DNA of 50,470 nt, from positions 1-50,470 of the IMG/VR virus record IMGVR_UViG_3300043598_000003, one strand, 5' to 3'. This stretch comes from a virus. The position numbers and the translations under genes were made by a program. The notes under the pieces were generated by a model. It searched no databases. It was not told where the DNA came from and saw only the letters and a list, made by a program, of their open reading frames with translations. Below are positions 7,604 to 16,070 of this stretch, in pieces. How positions within the stretch are numbered: the first letter of the stretch is position 1; each line of letters begins with the position of its first letter.

Positions 7604-8190
7604 CTGCTCCCCTGGGCACTCCGCTCCCTTATGGGCTGCGGGATGTGAAGCTGACTCCGTTCGCGGATCAGGCCGGGACTGTTCTGGCGGTCAACTCTGT
7701 CGACCTCCCCAACTCCCGAACCTTGTCGTTCTCCGAGGCCGAGGACTTCGAGGAGCTGGAGGGTGACGACAGGATCGTGACCTCGCGGGGTAAGGGCGCG
7801 ATGGTCGAGCTGGAGATCGAGTCCGGAGGCATCTCGCTGGATGCCTGGAAGGTGATCTCGGGCGGCCGGATCATTGAAGATGGTCTCACGCCAAACCGCT
7901 CGCGGGTATTCCGCAAGTGCGGGCGGGACGCGCGCCCGTGGTTCATGGCGGAAGGCCAGGCCATCTCCGACTCGGGCGGCGACATCCACGGCATCGTGTA
8001 CCGCTGCCGCATCACCGACTCGATCGAAGGCGAATTCGATCAGGGCAAGTTCTTCCTCACCAAGGCCAAGGGCAACGGTTACCCGCTCCTGTCCGATGAG
8101 GAAGGCGAGGATGTCCTGTACGACTTCGTCCACAACGAGACCCCAGTCAGCATTCCGCTGACCGGAGCCGCACTGCCAACCGCACCGTAA
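7600..8190 (+). CDS. Major tail tube protein
   Basis: 196 residues, the common size for siphovirus tail-tube subunits. It lies after the tail terminator and directly before the tail-assembly chaperones. Visible pattern: 'GLRDVKLTPFADQAG', 'LPNSRTLSFSEAEDFEELEGDD' and 'GAMVELEIESGGISLDAWKVISGG', then 'FFLTKAKGNGYPLLSDEEGED', matching the gpV-like fold in which hexameric rings stack to form the tube. The SD is AGGAAAGGATGGGAA upstream. The call is strong from order and pattern together. Confidence 0.85.
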   Translation: MTAPLGTPLPYGLRDVKLTPFADQAGTVLAVNSVDLPNSRTLSFSEAEDFEELEGDDRIVTSRGKGAMVELEIESGGISLDAWKVISGGRIIEDGLTPNRSRVFRKCGRDARPWFMAEGQAISDSGGDIHGIVYRCRITDSIEGEFDQGKFFLTKAKGNGYPLLSDEEGEDVLYDFVHNETPVSIPLTGAALPTAP

Positions 8191-8218
8191 CAACGGACCG
8201 GGCTAAGGAGCACATCGG

Positions 8219-8794
8219 ATGCCAAGCCAACCAAATAGCAAGTACGCGCCCACTACCTGGGGCACGGATCTCTACTACGATTTCGAGTGCCCGAGCGGAC
8301 AAACCGTCCAGCTCAAGAAGGTCGGTCTTGCCGAGATCATGATGAGTGGCATGATCGACGAGATGGATGTGCTCGGCGCGCTGATGGAAGACGCCGTGAT
8401 CAAGCCGGCGTCCGGTAAAGCCCCGCAGGACCGGCAGTCTAAGAAGCTGACCAAGAAGCAACAAACCGCCAAGGAAGAGGCGGCCGCCATGGACCTCATG
8501 AAAGACCCTAAACAGCTTGAGGCCATGATGCGGGCCATGGAGAAGATTGTCCCTGTCGTTGTCGTTCAGCCGGTTGTTGTTTCGCCCTGGACAAAGGACG
8601 AAGACGGAAAGCAACGCCGGCTGGCTAATGATGAACGGACCGAGGGAGTCATTTACAGTGACACCGTTGGCTTCGAGGATCAGATGGCGATATTCGGGGA
8701 GGCCATGGGCGACAAGTCTGTGGAGGAACTGGCCACGTTTCGTGACCAATCCGAATCACCTGTGGGAGATTTGGAGGATGAGCCAGTCCTATAA
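8219..8794 (+). CDS. Tail assembly chaperone, upstream frame
   Basis: 191 residues. It sits between the major tail and tape measure genes, where the paired chaperones are found. Visible segments: 'GQTVQLKKVGLAEIMMSGMIDEMDVLGAL', then a Lys/Gln-rich helix with 'LTKKQQTAKEEAAAMDLMKD', then 'RTEGVIYSDTVGFEDQMAIFGEAMG'. The family coats the tape measure protein during tail assembly. In most siphoviruses a fraction of ribosomes shift into a second frame near the end of this gene; here the following frame is +1 (equivalently -2), not the usual -1. Confidence 0.75.
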   Translation: MPSQPNSKYAPTTWGTDLYYDFECPSGQTVQLKKVGLAEIMMSGMIDEMDVLGALMEDAVIKPASGKAPQDRQSKKLTKKQQTAKEEAAAMDLMKDPKQLEAMMRAMEKIVPVVVVQPVVVSPWTKDEDGKQRRLANDERTEGVIYSDTVGFEDQMAIFGEAMGDKSVEELATFRDQSESPVGDLEDEPVL

Positions 8795-9026
8795 CTGTAG
8801 GCCCAGCGCCTTCTTTGGATCGCTTCATCCCGTAACAGAATTCTATGTGGATCGAACGGTCTGGAGATTTGGTACATCGATTGATGGCGAGATTGAGAAC
8901 GCGGCCAAATCCGCCAAGAACGATGCGATGGCCAATGCGGCAATGGGACAAGTAATAACTAGATGGCTCGGTTCGGGTGGCGGGGCCAAACAGAAGTACA
9001 GGGACCCTGCAAACCTGCGCAAATAG
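8778..9026 (+). CDS. Tail assembly chaperone, downstream (T-like) part
   Basis: 82 residues if it starts at ATG 8778, overlapping the upstream frame by 17 nt. 'SYNCRPSAFFG' followed by 'VTEFYVDRTVWRFG' and 'QKYRDPANLRK' is the signature of the downstream half of actinophage chaperone pairs. GGGAG at 8764-8768, 9 nt before the ATG, offers a plausible separate ribosome site, so reinitiation is possible. The alternative is a +1 or -2 frameshift producing a fusion with the upstream protein. No convincing slippery heptamer was found. Whether a fusion is made cannot be decided from sequence. Confidence 0.65.
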   Translation: MSQSYNCRPSAFFGSLHPVTEFYVDRTVWRFGTSIDGEIENAAKSAKNDAMANAAMGQVITRWLGSGGGAKQKYRDPANLRK

Positions 9027-9035
9027 GAGCCAAGC

Positions 9036-12000
9036 ATGGCCGACTACGATCTTGGGACCGCGCATGGCAAGATCAAGGTCGATTACGACGGCAAAGGCTT
9101 TCAAGACGCCGACAAATCGATGTCGAGCCTGCAAGACAAGGCGGCCAAGCTCGGCGCGGCAGCCTCAGCGCTTAGGCGGCGCTGGGGCGCTGACTTCAGC
9201 GGAATGGCCGATGATGTAACCCGTCTGGCTCGCACCTTCACAATTGCCTCGGGCGGGCTCGCGGTATTGCACGGCTTGTTCGGCCGAACAGGATCATCCA
9301 TAACAACGCTACGCGGTGCCATGGGCATCGTCTCCGGGCTCGGACTCGCGCTAGGCGCGGTTCCGAAAGGCGCGGAGGGCTTCCCGAAAGTCATCCTGAA
9401 CATCATCAGGATTGCGGCCGCCATTCGGCTATTCCAGAGTGGCGTTGGCATTCTGGGAACGGTAGTCAGTCGGTTCAGTTCATTCGGTGTGCTAACCGGG
9501 CTCTTGCGTGGATTCGGCGCACAGATCACCGCACTGGCCGGCCGCTCCAAGCTGCTGTCGGCCGCGCTGGGGAGTGGCACAAAGCTATTCCGGGATATGG
9601 GGGCCGGCGCCAGCTTCCTGAACTCCGGATTACAGGGCATTGCCAGGGGCGCCCTGTTTGCGGCTGCGGCATTCACATCATTCAAATTCGCCAAGAACTT
9701 CATCACAAGTATGGCGAAGCCGCTACTCCTGACCCAGGCCGGCCTAGCCGCGCTCGGTGGCAGCATCAAGCTACTCGCTGGCCTCATCGACGCGGCCAAG
9801 CAGCTCTCCGGAGTCTTCGGACTACTGCCGGGCGGAATCCTCGCAGCCGCCATAGCCTTCGGTACGCTGAAGGTCGGCATGATGGGCTTCATGGATGCCG
9901 TGAAGACCGGCAAGGGCTTGGAGAAGCTCGCGCCGGAAGCTCGCGCTGTTGCTATTGAGCTGCGGTCTCTGAAGGACCGCTGGACCGAGGTTCAGCAGGC
10001 AGTACAGAATAAGCTGTTTGAGGGAATTGCTCAGCAGATTGGTCCATTGGCCAAGACCTGGCTACCAATGCTGAAGACCGGCATGGTGGATGTGGCCGGC
10101 TCACTGCGGCAGGTCGCACAGGGCTTCCTGGACTTCGCCAAGGCACCTGAGAATGTGGCGCGAGTCGGACAGGCATTCTCCCTCACCGGGCAGATCATCC
10201 GGAATCTCGCTCCGGCCATTCAGCCGCTACTAACCGCATTCCTCCAGATCGGCAACATCGGACTCAAGGTTCTGAACGACATCACCAAGGGCGCCGGTAA
10301 CGCCGCAGCACAATTCAACGCGTGGGTCACGAGCGCGGCGGGCACCGCGAAGATTGAGGGCTGGATCCGGGGCGGCGTCAAGGCGCTACAGGATCTGTGG
10401 AAGATTGCGCAGAATGTCGGGCTCGCGCTCGACACAATCTTTAAGGGACTCTCGGGCGGAAGCGGCGCCGGCTTCCTAGCCACTATCGTCAACGCTACAA
10501 ATGCGCTGAATGCGTTCCTGCTCTCCGCGCAGGGTCAAGCGGTACTGGCGACGCTGAAGACGCTTATCGACAACGCCATGACATCGTTCGGTCGACTGGC
10601 CGATGTATTCATCAACAGCGTACTTCCCGCCATCCAGGCTTTCCTGCCGTACTGGAGCACGCTGAGCCAGGCGTTCATGTCCGGCATCGTCATTGCGCTA
10701 CAGATCCTGGCGCCGTTGTTCCAGGCGCTCGGAAATGCGTTGTCGTTCATGGCGCCGGTAATCGGCCCGATCGTTACCGCAATTGTTGCGCTTGGAGTTA
10801 CCGCGCTCGGATTGGTCATCGCCTTCAAGATTGTCGGAACGGCGATTGGCTTGTTGAAGATCGGCCTGATGGGTCTGCGGGGCGCCTGGGCCGTGGCCGG
10901 CTTCGGAGTTCGACTCCTGACCGGTTCGCTCGGCCCGGTCGAGGGCGCCATTGTCGGATTCGTCGGGCGCGCGATTGCCGCTATTGGTCGACTGGCCGGC
11001 GCGCTGATAGTAAATGCCGCGCGGATGGCAGCGGCTTGGCTTGTGGCTATCGGGCCGGTCGGCTGGATCATCCTGGCTGTGATCGCTGTTGGTGTAGCCT
11101 TTGCCGTACTCTGGGCGAAGTGCGAGGGCTTCCGCAACTTCATGATCGGGTTGTGGAATGGCATTAAGGCCGCCTGGAACGCGGCAATAGCCTGGATCCA
11201 GACCATCCCAGCCATGATCGGCTCTGCGTTCTCCTCGCTGGGTACCACGATCTCCACCGCATTCCAGGCTGTGGTTACCTGGTTCTCCACACTGCCCGCG
11301 CGGATCGGCGCATTCTTCGTTCAGCTCGGCACCACAATTGCGACCGGCGCGCGGACAGCCTGGAACTGGCTCGGCACAACGCTAAGCACGGCGCTAACGG
11401 CGGTCTGGACTTGGCTTACCCAGCTACCGATGAAGGTGGCATTCGCGCTCGGCTATTTGGCCGGGTTGGTTTACCTCGGCGCTACTGCGGCGTGGAAATG
11501 GCTGACCACCACGCTACCAATGGCTATTGCCGCCGTGGGCATCTGGCTAATCGGACTGCCGGCTAAGGTGGGGGCCTGGCTACTCGGGCTCGGCATAGCG
11601 GTTATGACGGCCGCCACTCAGGCCTGGAATTGGCTCGTAACGACGCTGACGACGGTAGCGATAGCGATTGGCGCCTGGTTTGCTTCCCTGCCCGGCTTGA
11701 TCGGAGCGTGGCTCGCGGGAGTCGGCGCGGCTATTGCGGCCGGAGCTACGGCGGCTTGGAACTGGCTAGTCTCCACATGCCAGACCGCTATCGCAGCGGT
11801 CGGTGCATTCCTGTCCGCGCTACCGGGGCAAGTTGGCGCTTGGCTAGCTTCGCTGCCGGGTATCTTGGGCAATGCGGCGAGCACGGCATGGAACGCATTT
11901 ACGGCGGCTTGTTCGGCTGGATGGGGCGCAGCTAAGGCTTTCATTGCCGCCATCCCCGGCCAGATTATGGGGTTCTTCTCTGCGGCCGGTACCTGGCTAG

Positions 12001-12680
12001 TCGAGGCCGGCAAGGCGGTCTTGCAGGGCTTGTGGAATGGCATGAAGGCCATTGCCAGCCAAGTGTTGTCGTGGATCGCAAGTATCGGCAAGCAAATTGC
12101 CGCCGGCTTCAAGGCCGCCATCTCAGTCAAGTCGCCATCCAAGATATTCGACTACTTCGGCCGGATGACCTTCACTGGTTACTGGGAAGGCTTGAAGGCA
12201 CTGGCGCCGAAGATCCTGGATTACGTCAAGAGCTTTGGCCAGCAGATTGCGGAGATGGGACAGACCCACATGACGCCGGCCGGCGTGTCCATTGGACAGA
12301 GCCTCCGCGCGGGGATCGAATCGCAGCTACCCGCGCTCGCCAAGACGCTTGGCGGCATCGACGGCATGTTCGGCAAGACCCGAAACGGAATCGAGCTATT
12401 CGACATCATGTTCGGTCTGTTCGGCCGCCGGTGGGGCGGTATGGGGAAGCCGCCCGTCACGCCCCCCGTCACGCCCCCAACGCCCACGACGCCGGCTAAC
12501 GCGATCAGCACCTACGTTCCGACGAATCCATACGCCGGGGCTTCAGGTGGCGATACAGCGCCCGTTAATAACTACACGATCGAGAGCGTTACTATTGACG
12601 GTCAGACAATCGAGACCATGAACAACGTTGCAGATTTCTTCAGCAAGGTCACGCAGACTGCTCGGGCCGGAAAGGCGTAA
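9036..12680 (+). CDS. Tape measure protein
   Basis: 1214 residues, the longest gene of the tail module. It sets tail length and is ejected ahead of the DNA. The N-terminal third is helical with Gly/Ala/Leu-rich segments. Residues about 570-690 are strongly hydrophobic and may be membrane-active. Residues about 776-990 contain five units with a 44-residue period, anchored on a Trp at residues 776, 820, 864, 908 and 952 (AWNW, AWKW, AWNW, AWNW, AWNA), each followed by 'LP' and 'GAW' positions. The C-terminus has a Pro/Thr linker ('PPVTPPVTPPTPTTP') and a final helical tail. No peptidase motif was recognised. AGGAGC lies 8 nt before the ATG. Confidence 0.92.
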   Translation: MADYDLGTAHGKIKVDYDGKGFQDADKSMSSLQDKAAKLGAAASALRRRWGADFSGMADDVTRLARTFTIASGGLAVLHGLFGRTGSSITTLRGAMGIVSGLGLALGAVPKGAEGFPKVILNIIRIAAAIRLFQSGVGILGTVVSRFSSFGVLTGLLRGFGAQITALAGRSKLLSAALGSGTKLFRDMGAGASFLNSGLQGIARGALFAAAAFTSFKFAKNFITSMAKPLLLTQAGLAALGGSIKLLAGLIDAAKQLSGVFGLLPGGILAAAIAFGTLKVGMMGFMDAVKTGKGLEKLAPEARAVAIELRSLKDRWTEVQQAVQNKLFEGIAQQIGPLAKTWLPMLKTGMVDVAGSLRQVAQGFLDFAKAPENVARVGQAFSLTGQIIRNLAPAIQPLLTAFLQIGNIGLKVLNDITKGAGNAAAQFNAWVTSAAGTAKIEGWIRGGVKALQDLWKIAQNVGLALDTIFKGLSGGSGAGFLATIVNATNALNAFLLSAQGQAVLATLKTLIDNAMTSFGRLADVFINSVLPAIQAFLPYWSTLSQAFMSGIVIALQILAPLFQALGNALSFMAPVIGPIVTAIVALGVTALGLVIAFKIVGTAIGLLKIGLMGLRGAWAVAGFGVRLLTGSLGPVEGAIVGFVGRAIAAIGRLAGALIVNAARMAAAWLVAIGPVGWIILAVIAVGVAFAVLWAKCEGFRNFMIGLWNGIKAAWNAAIAWIQTIPAMIGSAFSSLGTTISTAFQAVVTWFSTLPARIGAFFVQLGTTIATGARTAWNWLGTTLSTALTAVWTWLTQLPMKVAFALGYLAGLVYLGATAAWKWLTTTLPMAIAAVGIWLIGLPAKVGAWLLGLGIAVMTAATQAWNWLVTTLTTVAIAIGAWFASLPGLIGAWLAGVGAAIAAGATAAWNWLVSTCQTAIAAVGAFLSALPGQVGAWLASLPGILGNAASTAWNAFTAACSAGWGAAKAFIAAIPGQIMGFFSAAGTWLVEAGKAVLQGLWNGMKAIASQVLSWIASIGKQIAAGFKAAISVKSPSKIFDYFGRMTFTGYWEGLKALAPKILDYVKSFGQQIAEMGQTHMTPAGVSIGQSLRAGIESQLPALAKTLGGIDGMFGKTRNGIELFDIMFGLFGRRWGGMGKPPVTPPVTPPTPTTPANAISTYVPTNPYAGASGGDTAPVNNYTIESVTIDGQTIETMNNVADFFSKVTQTARAGKA

Positions 12681-12682
12681 CG

Positions 12683-15580
12683 ATGGGCGTCATTACCACA
12701 ATCTCCGATCCGAGTGACGGAGCGCTGGTTTCGGAGAAGGCCTGGAGTTCGGGTATGTTCCCGAGCTACCAGTACCAGTCCCGCGTCGGGTCCAGCGTTG
12801 TCGTAGACTCAACATATGGGCCAGATGGCCCGCACATGGTGGTTGGCGGTTGGCACTACGGCGCGGCTCCCCCAGGCTCTGCGGGCGGAGGTGGTCCTGG
12901 CCAGACTTCCGGTAGCGCGCGTGGTGAGGCATTCGTCGACTTCACCCCAGACAACGGATTCAACGCGCCGGTCGGCTCGATCGAGGTCGTGACTTGCTCC
13001 GCACGGGTCACTCGATACAACTATTACTACGGCACGGGGTATTTCGCCGACGACTCCATGGAGTTCTGGTCCACGACATGGAACGCACCACTCTCCACTT
13101 CCGCGTGGGGAAACTTGGAGACCATGCGGACCAACTTCGTGCCAGACGCTGAGATTTACCAGATCATGACGGACAGGTCTGGTACTGGACCGAGCAACTT
13201 GTATGAGGTGGGCGGGGAGACCCTGCTACAAAAGGTCCGCACGAATTTGGCGCAAGCCAAATCACAACAGCTAATGATGACCGCCGCGTCTTCGATGAAC
13301 GACTATCCGAAGACCGACACATGGATCATGCGGATGACCGCATCGAACCTGGCGACGGCGGATCAGAACAAACCAGCACTAACCGTTAGAACAATCAAGG
13401 CACATGCCCTGAGCATGATCGGGGCTAGCTCGATTCAGCTGACTGACGGCACACACGTATTCATGCGGTACACACGCAGCACAGGCAATATCTCTCTGTA
13501 CTATCAGAAGGTGGATAGCGCTAGCGCCACGCTGATCTACAAGATTCCGACTACTGCTCCGGAGGCTACAAATTACTACGGGCTCGAGCCCGGCTTCCAG
13601 AGCTTCGGGCTGACTCGGGACAACGCGAATAACTTGTATGTTGTCGGCGCGAATGGCATCCCGGTAGTCGGGGTGAATGGACCTCGGCTATTCATCGTGA
13701 ATGGCTTCAAGTACAACGGAAACTATTCCTGGTCATACTACACGACGACAACTTGGGGCGAGTCCTCCCTAACCGCCGTAACGTCGGGCCGGGGCGCCGC
13801 GCAGAACTTCGCATTAACCTGGCTACCGACAACCAGCAATGGTAGCTATGGAATGCTTGTTGCGGTGCATTCTCGGCGCGACCAGCAGTGGGGCAAGAAT
13901 CAGCTTGGTGTGTCGGTTATGTACGCTGGTTGGCTTGTTGGTGACCCGGCAGCTACAACAAGAAACAACCAGATCTCATTCACCGATCCGGTGTCGGTAT
14001 CCTCCAACTGGCGACCAATGAACTCGTCGGGAACCGGACTGGACGCTATTCCAGCGCCGGGCGGGGTCGCCGGTGTTCAAATTGCCGGCTTCTATCAGGC
14101 CCTGAACAACTCTTCGGTTGAGCGCGCCGGTTCGGCTAGCGTCAGCGTACCAGCCACGCAAATCCCAACCAAGCCGAGCTTCCTGTCCGCTTCGCTAGTC
14201 AACCATCCGCATGATCCGGACTCCAAGGTTCGGCAAGTCTGGATGGGCGACAACTCGCAGTACTACGCCAATATGATTGCTGGCGTTCTTACAGTTCGAG
14301 TGGCGCCCGGAACTAACGTCGCCAATCCGGATGCCCTGTACCGCTCAATCGACTTCACCACATACACCATCACAGGCTTCCCATCCAAGGCGTCACTCCA
14401 GTCTTCGCAAGGCTGGGACATTATCTGGGATAACGCGCGGGGTGGCTTCTGGATCTACTATGTGGACGCGACAGCTCCCCGAAACATCCGCAAGTTCTAT
14501 TACGACCACGTTAACAACACGATCTCTTCTTCTGTGCAGGTGAACCCGTCGGTGCTCGGAGCGTCCGGCTCGATAATCGACGCCATCCGAGTACCTCGGC
14601 AGAAGACCGACATCCGGTCGGTCCTGGTTGACGTAGCCATGCGAGACGGCGCGCTCGCTCCGGTAGATGCCCTGACAACCCTGCGGGACATTTCGAACAA
14701 TCAAGCCCCCAATCCGCCGGCTATCCGCGCGGTCAATGCCTTCAATGCCACCACAGCGTACAACTTCGACTGGGACTTCACCGACCCGAACGTTAACGAC
14801 TGGTGCTCGTTGGTGGAAGTCGAGATCAAGAGAGTCAGCACCGGACTCAACGTGTACACCTCGGGCCAAGTCGCACCGACTCTAGTCTCCACCGGGGTCT
14901 ATCGCCGCACCCTATCCGCCAACGCATTATCGAATGACACCGCGTACCAGATCCGCATGCGGTGTTACGATTCGGTCGGCGCGGTATCCGCCTGGAGCGG
15001 GTACACAAGCTTCTCCACTTCAGGAACCGGCGGCACGGTAACCATCACCTCGCCGCCCGAGGACAACCCGCCGATGAACGTCTCGTCGGTTACCGTAATA
15101 TGGAACTACACAAACACCAACCCGGCAATTGTGCAGACCGGATATCAGGCGAAGGTCTATAACGACGCCACAAACGCTCTGCTGCAGGATTCCGGTGTGG
15201 TGAACTCAACCGCGACGACTCGAACGATTACCGGGCTCGCCTCGGACGTACGGGTCCGAATCGAGATCCAGGTCAAGGACTCGAATGCGGCGATGTCGGG
15301 CTCTGGCGTCCGGATTCTCACGCCGAGCTACTCCAACCCGAGTACGCCGTCAATCACCACAATGCCGATGAAGGGCTATGTGGAGGTCCGGGTCACCAAT
15401 CCTCCGCCAACCGGAGAGAATCCAGTCACTCTCTCCAACCAGATTGCTCGCAAGATCGCCACCGATCTGGACGCGACCTATGTGATCATTGGTACCTGCC
15501 CGGTGAACGGTATCTTCCGGGATTACACAGCAGCCTCTGGTATCGACTACACGTACAAGGCGAGAGGATCGAGCACATGA
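12683..15580 (+). CDS. Large minor tail protein with fibronectin-type domains
   Basis: 965 residues, directly after the tape measure gene. The N-terminal 300 residues are beta-rich with Gly/Ser-rich loops. Residues about 300-650 contain repeated 'xxFxxxxDxxN' segments resembling a beta-propeller-like exposed domain (for example 'GLTRDNANNLYVVGANG'). Two Ig/FnIII-like domains follow (about 677-780, with 'DTAYQIRMRCYDSVGAVSAWSG', and 785-885, with 'DVRVRIEIQVKDSNAAMSGSG'). The last 70 residues start a third domain that appears to continue in the next gene: it stops at 'DYTYKARGSST', where related proteins normally run on. The tail-surface or baseplate role is inferred from position and domains. 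Confidence 0.8.
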   Translation: MGVITTISDPSDGALVSEKAWSSGMFPSYQYQSRVGSSVVVDSTYGPDGPHMVVGGWHYGAAPPGSAGGGGPGQTSGSARGEAFVDFTPDNGFNAPVGSIEVVTCSARVTRYNYYYGTGYFADDSMEFWSTTWNAPLSTSAWGNLETMRTNFVPDAEIYQIMTDRSGTGPSNLYEVGGETLLQKVRTNLAQAKSQQLMMTAASSMNDYPKTDTWIMRMTASNLATADQNKPALTVRTIKAHALSMIGASSIQLTDGTHVFMRYTRSTGNISLYYQKVDSASATLIYKIPTTAPEATNYYGLEPGFQSFGLTRDNANNLYVVGANGIPVVGVNGPRLFIVNGFKYNGNYSWSYYTTTTWGESSLTAVTSGRGAAQNFALTWLPTTSNGSYGMLVAVHSRRDQQWGKNQLGVSVMYAGWLVGDPAATTRNNQISFTDPVSVSSNWRPMNSSGTGLDAIPAPGGVAGVQIAGFYQALNNSSVERAGSASVSVPATQIPTKPSFLSASLVNHPHDPDSKVRQVWMGDNSQYYANMIAGVLTVRVAPGTNVANPDALYRSIDFTTYTITGFPSKASLQSSQGWDIIWDNARGGFWIYYVDATAPRNIRKFYYDHVNNTISSSVQVNPSVLGASGSIIDAIRVPRQKTDIRSVLVDVAMRDGALAPVDALTTLRDISNNQAPNPPAIRAVNAFNATTAYNFDWDFTDPNVNDWCSLVEVEIKRVSTGLNVYTSGQVAPTLVSTGVYRRTLSANALSNDTAYQIRMRCYDSVGAVSAWSGYTSFSTSGTGGTVTITSPPEDNPPMNVSSVTVIWNYTNTNPAIVQTGYQAKVYNDATNALLQDSGVVNSTATTRTITGLASDVRVRIEIQVKDSNAAMSGSGVRILTPSYSNPSTPSITTMPMKGYVEVRVTNPPPTGENPVTLSNQIARKIATDLDATYVIIGTCPVNGIFRDYTAASGIDYTYKARGSST

Positions 15581-16023
15581 GTTATGGTGGTTGGAGCCCG
15601 GTCAGCACAACGCAGATCAAGTTCAGTGGTAAGTGGATCAGCAAGCCAGTCGACCACGCCGGCACCGTTGTTCAGTTCCCGTATGGCGGTGTGGGCACAC
15701 AGCACGCGGTAGACCGGGCGAAAACTGCGATGCAGTATGTAGGCCGTCAATACCCCGTGTACGACGTAGGCGAGTCCCGCGCGGAGACTGTGACGGTCAC
15801 CACAACGATTGATGGCGCCGACCCAAATGCGGCCGCACAGCACAGCCTAGCCGAATCAGTTGGGCGGAATGCCGACATCGTATTGTACCGCGATGGGCGA
15901 GGCCGGAAGTTCTATGCCATGCCCTCGGACTGGAGCGAGACAGACGACTACATGGGCAGCTATAAGCTCAGCTTCACCCTGAATCGAGTGGATTATGCCG
16001 AGGGATATCTAGCGGCGACCTGA
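15577..16023 (+). CDS. Minor tail protein, C-terminal domain as a separate gene
   Basis: 148 residues, ATG overlapping the previous stop (ATGA), in the -1 frame relative to it. It begins 'MSYGGWSPVST', which reads as the natural continuation of the FnIII strand broken at the end of the previous gene (YKAR...GGWSPV). The rest ('KWISKPVDHAGTVVQF', 'GRQYPVYDVGESRAETVTV', 'NADIVLYRDGRGRKFYAMP') matches a C-terminal domain normally fused to FnIII minor tail proteins of actinophages, with the 'R-x-x-x-GRK-x-Y' pattern. Either it is a true split gene with reinitiation, or a -1 event joins the two products. Confidence 0.75.
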   Translation: MSYGGWSPVSTTQIKFSGKWISKPVDHAGTVVQFPYGGVGTQHAVDRAKTAMQYVGRQYPVYDVGESRAETVTVTTTIDGADPNAAAQHSLAESVGRNADIVLYRDGRGRKFYAMPSDWSETDDYMGSYKLSFTLNRVDYAEGYLAAT

Positions 16024-16027
16024 CCCG

Positions 16028-16056
16028 TAACCTGGGCGCTCCGCGCTCGTTATAGC
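16028..16056 (+). promoter_or_regulatory. Promoter-like element of a second class (shared with DNA polymerase gene)
   Basis: TAACCT at 16028-16033, 17-bp spacer, TATAGC at 16051-16056. The 16-mer TCCGCGCTCGTTATAG (16040-16055) is repeated exactly at 41818-41833 with the same spacing to a TAACC hexamer. It lies 15 nt before the GTG of the tail-hub-like gene, with AGGAGG between. An internal promoter for the distal tail and lysis genes is a reasonable inference. Confidence 0.55.
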
Positions 16057-16070
16057 TAGTAGGAGGTACG

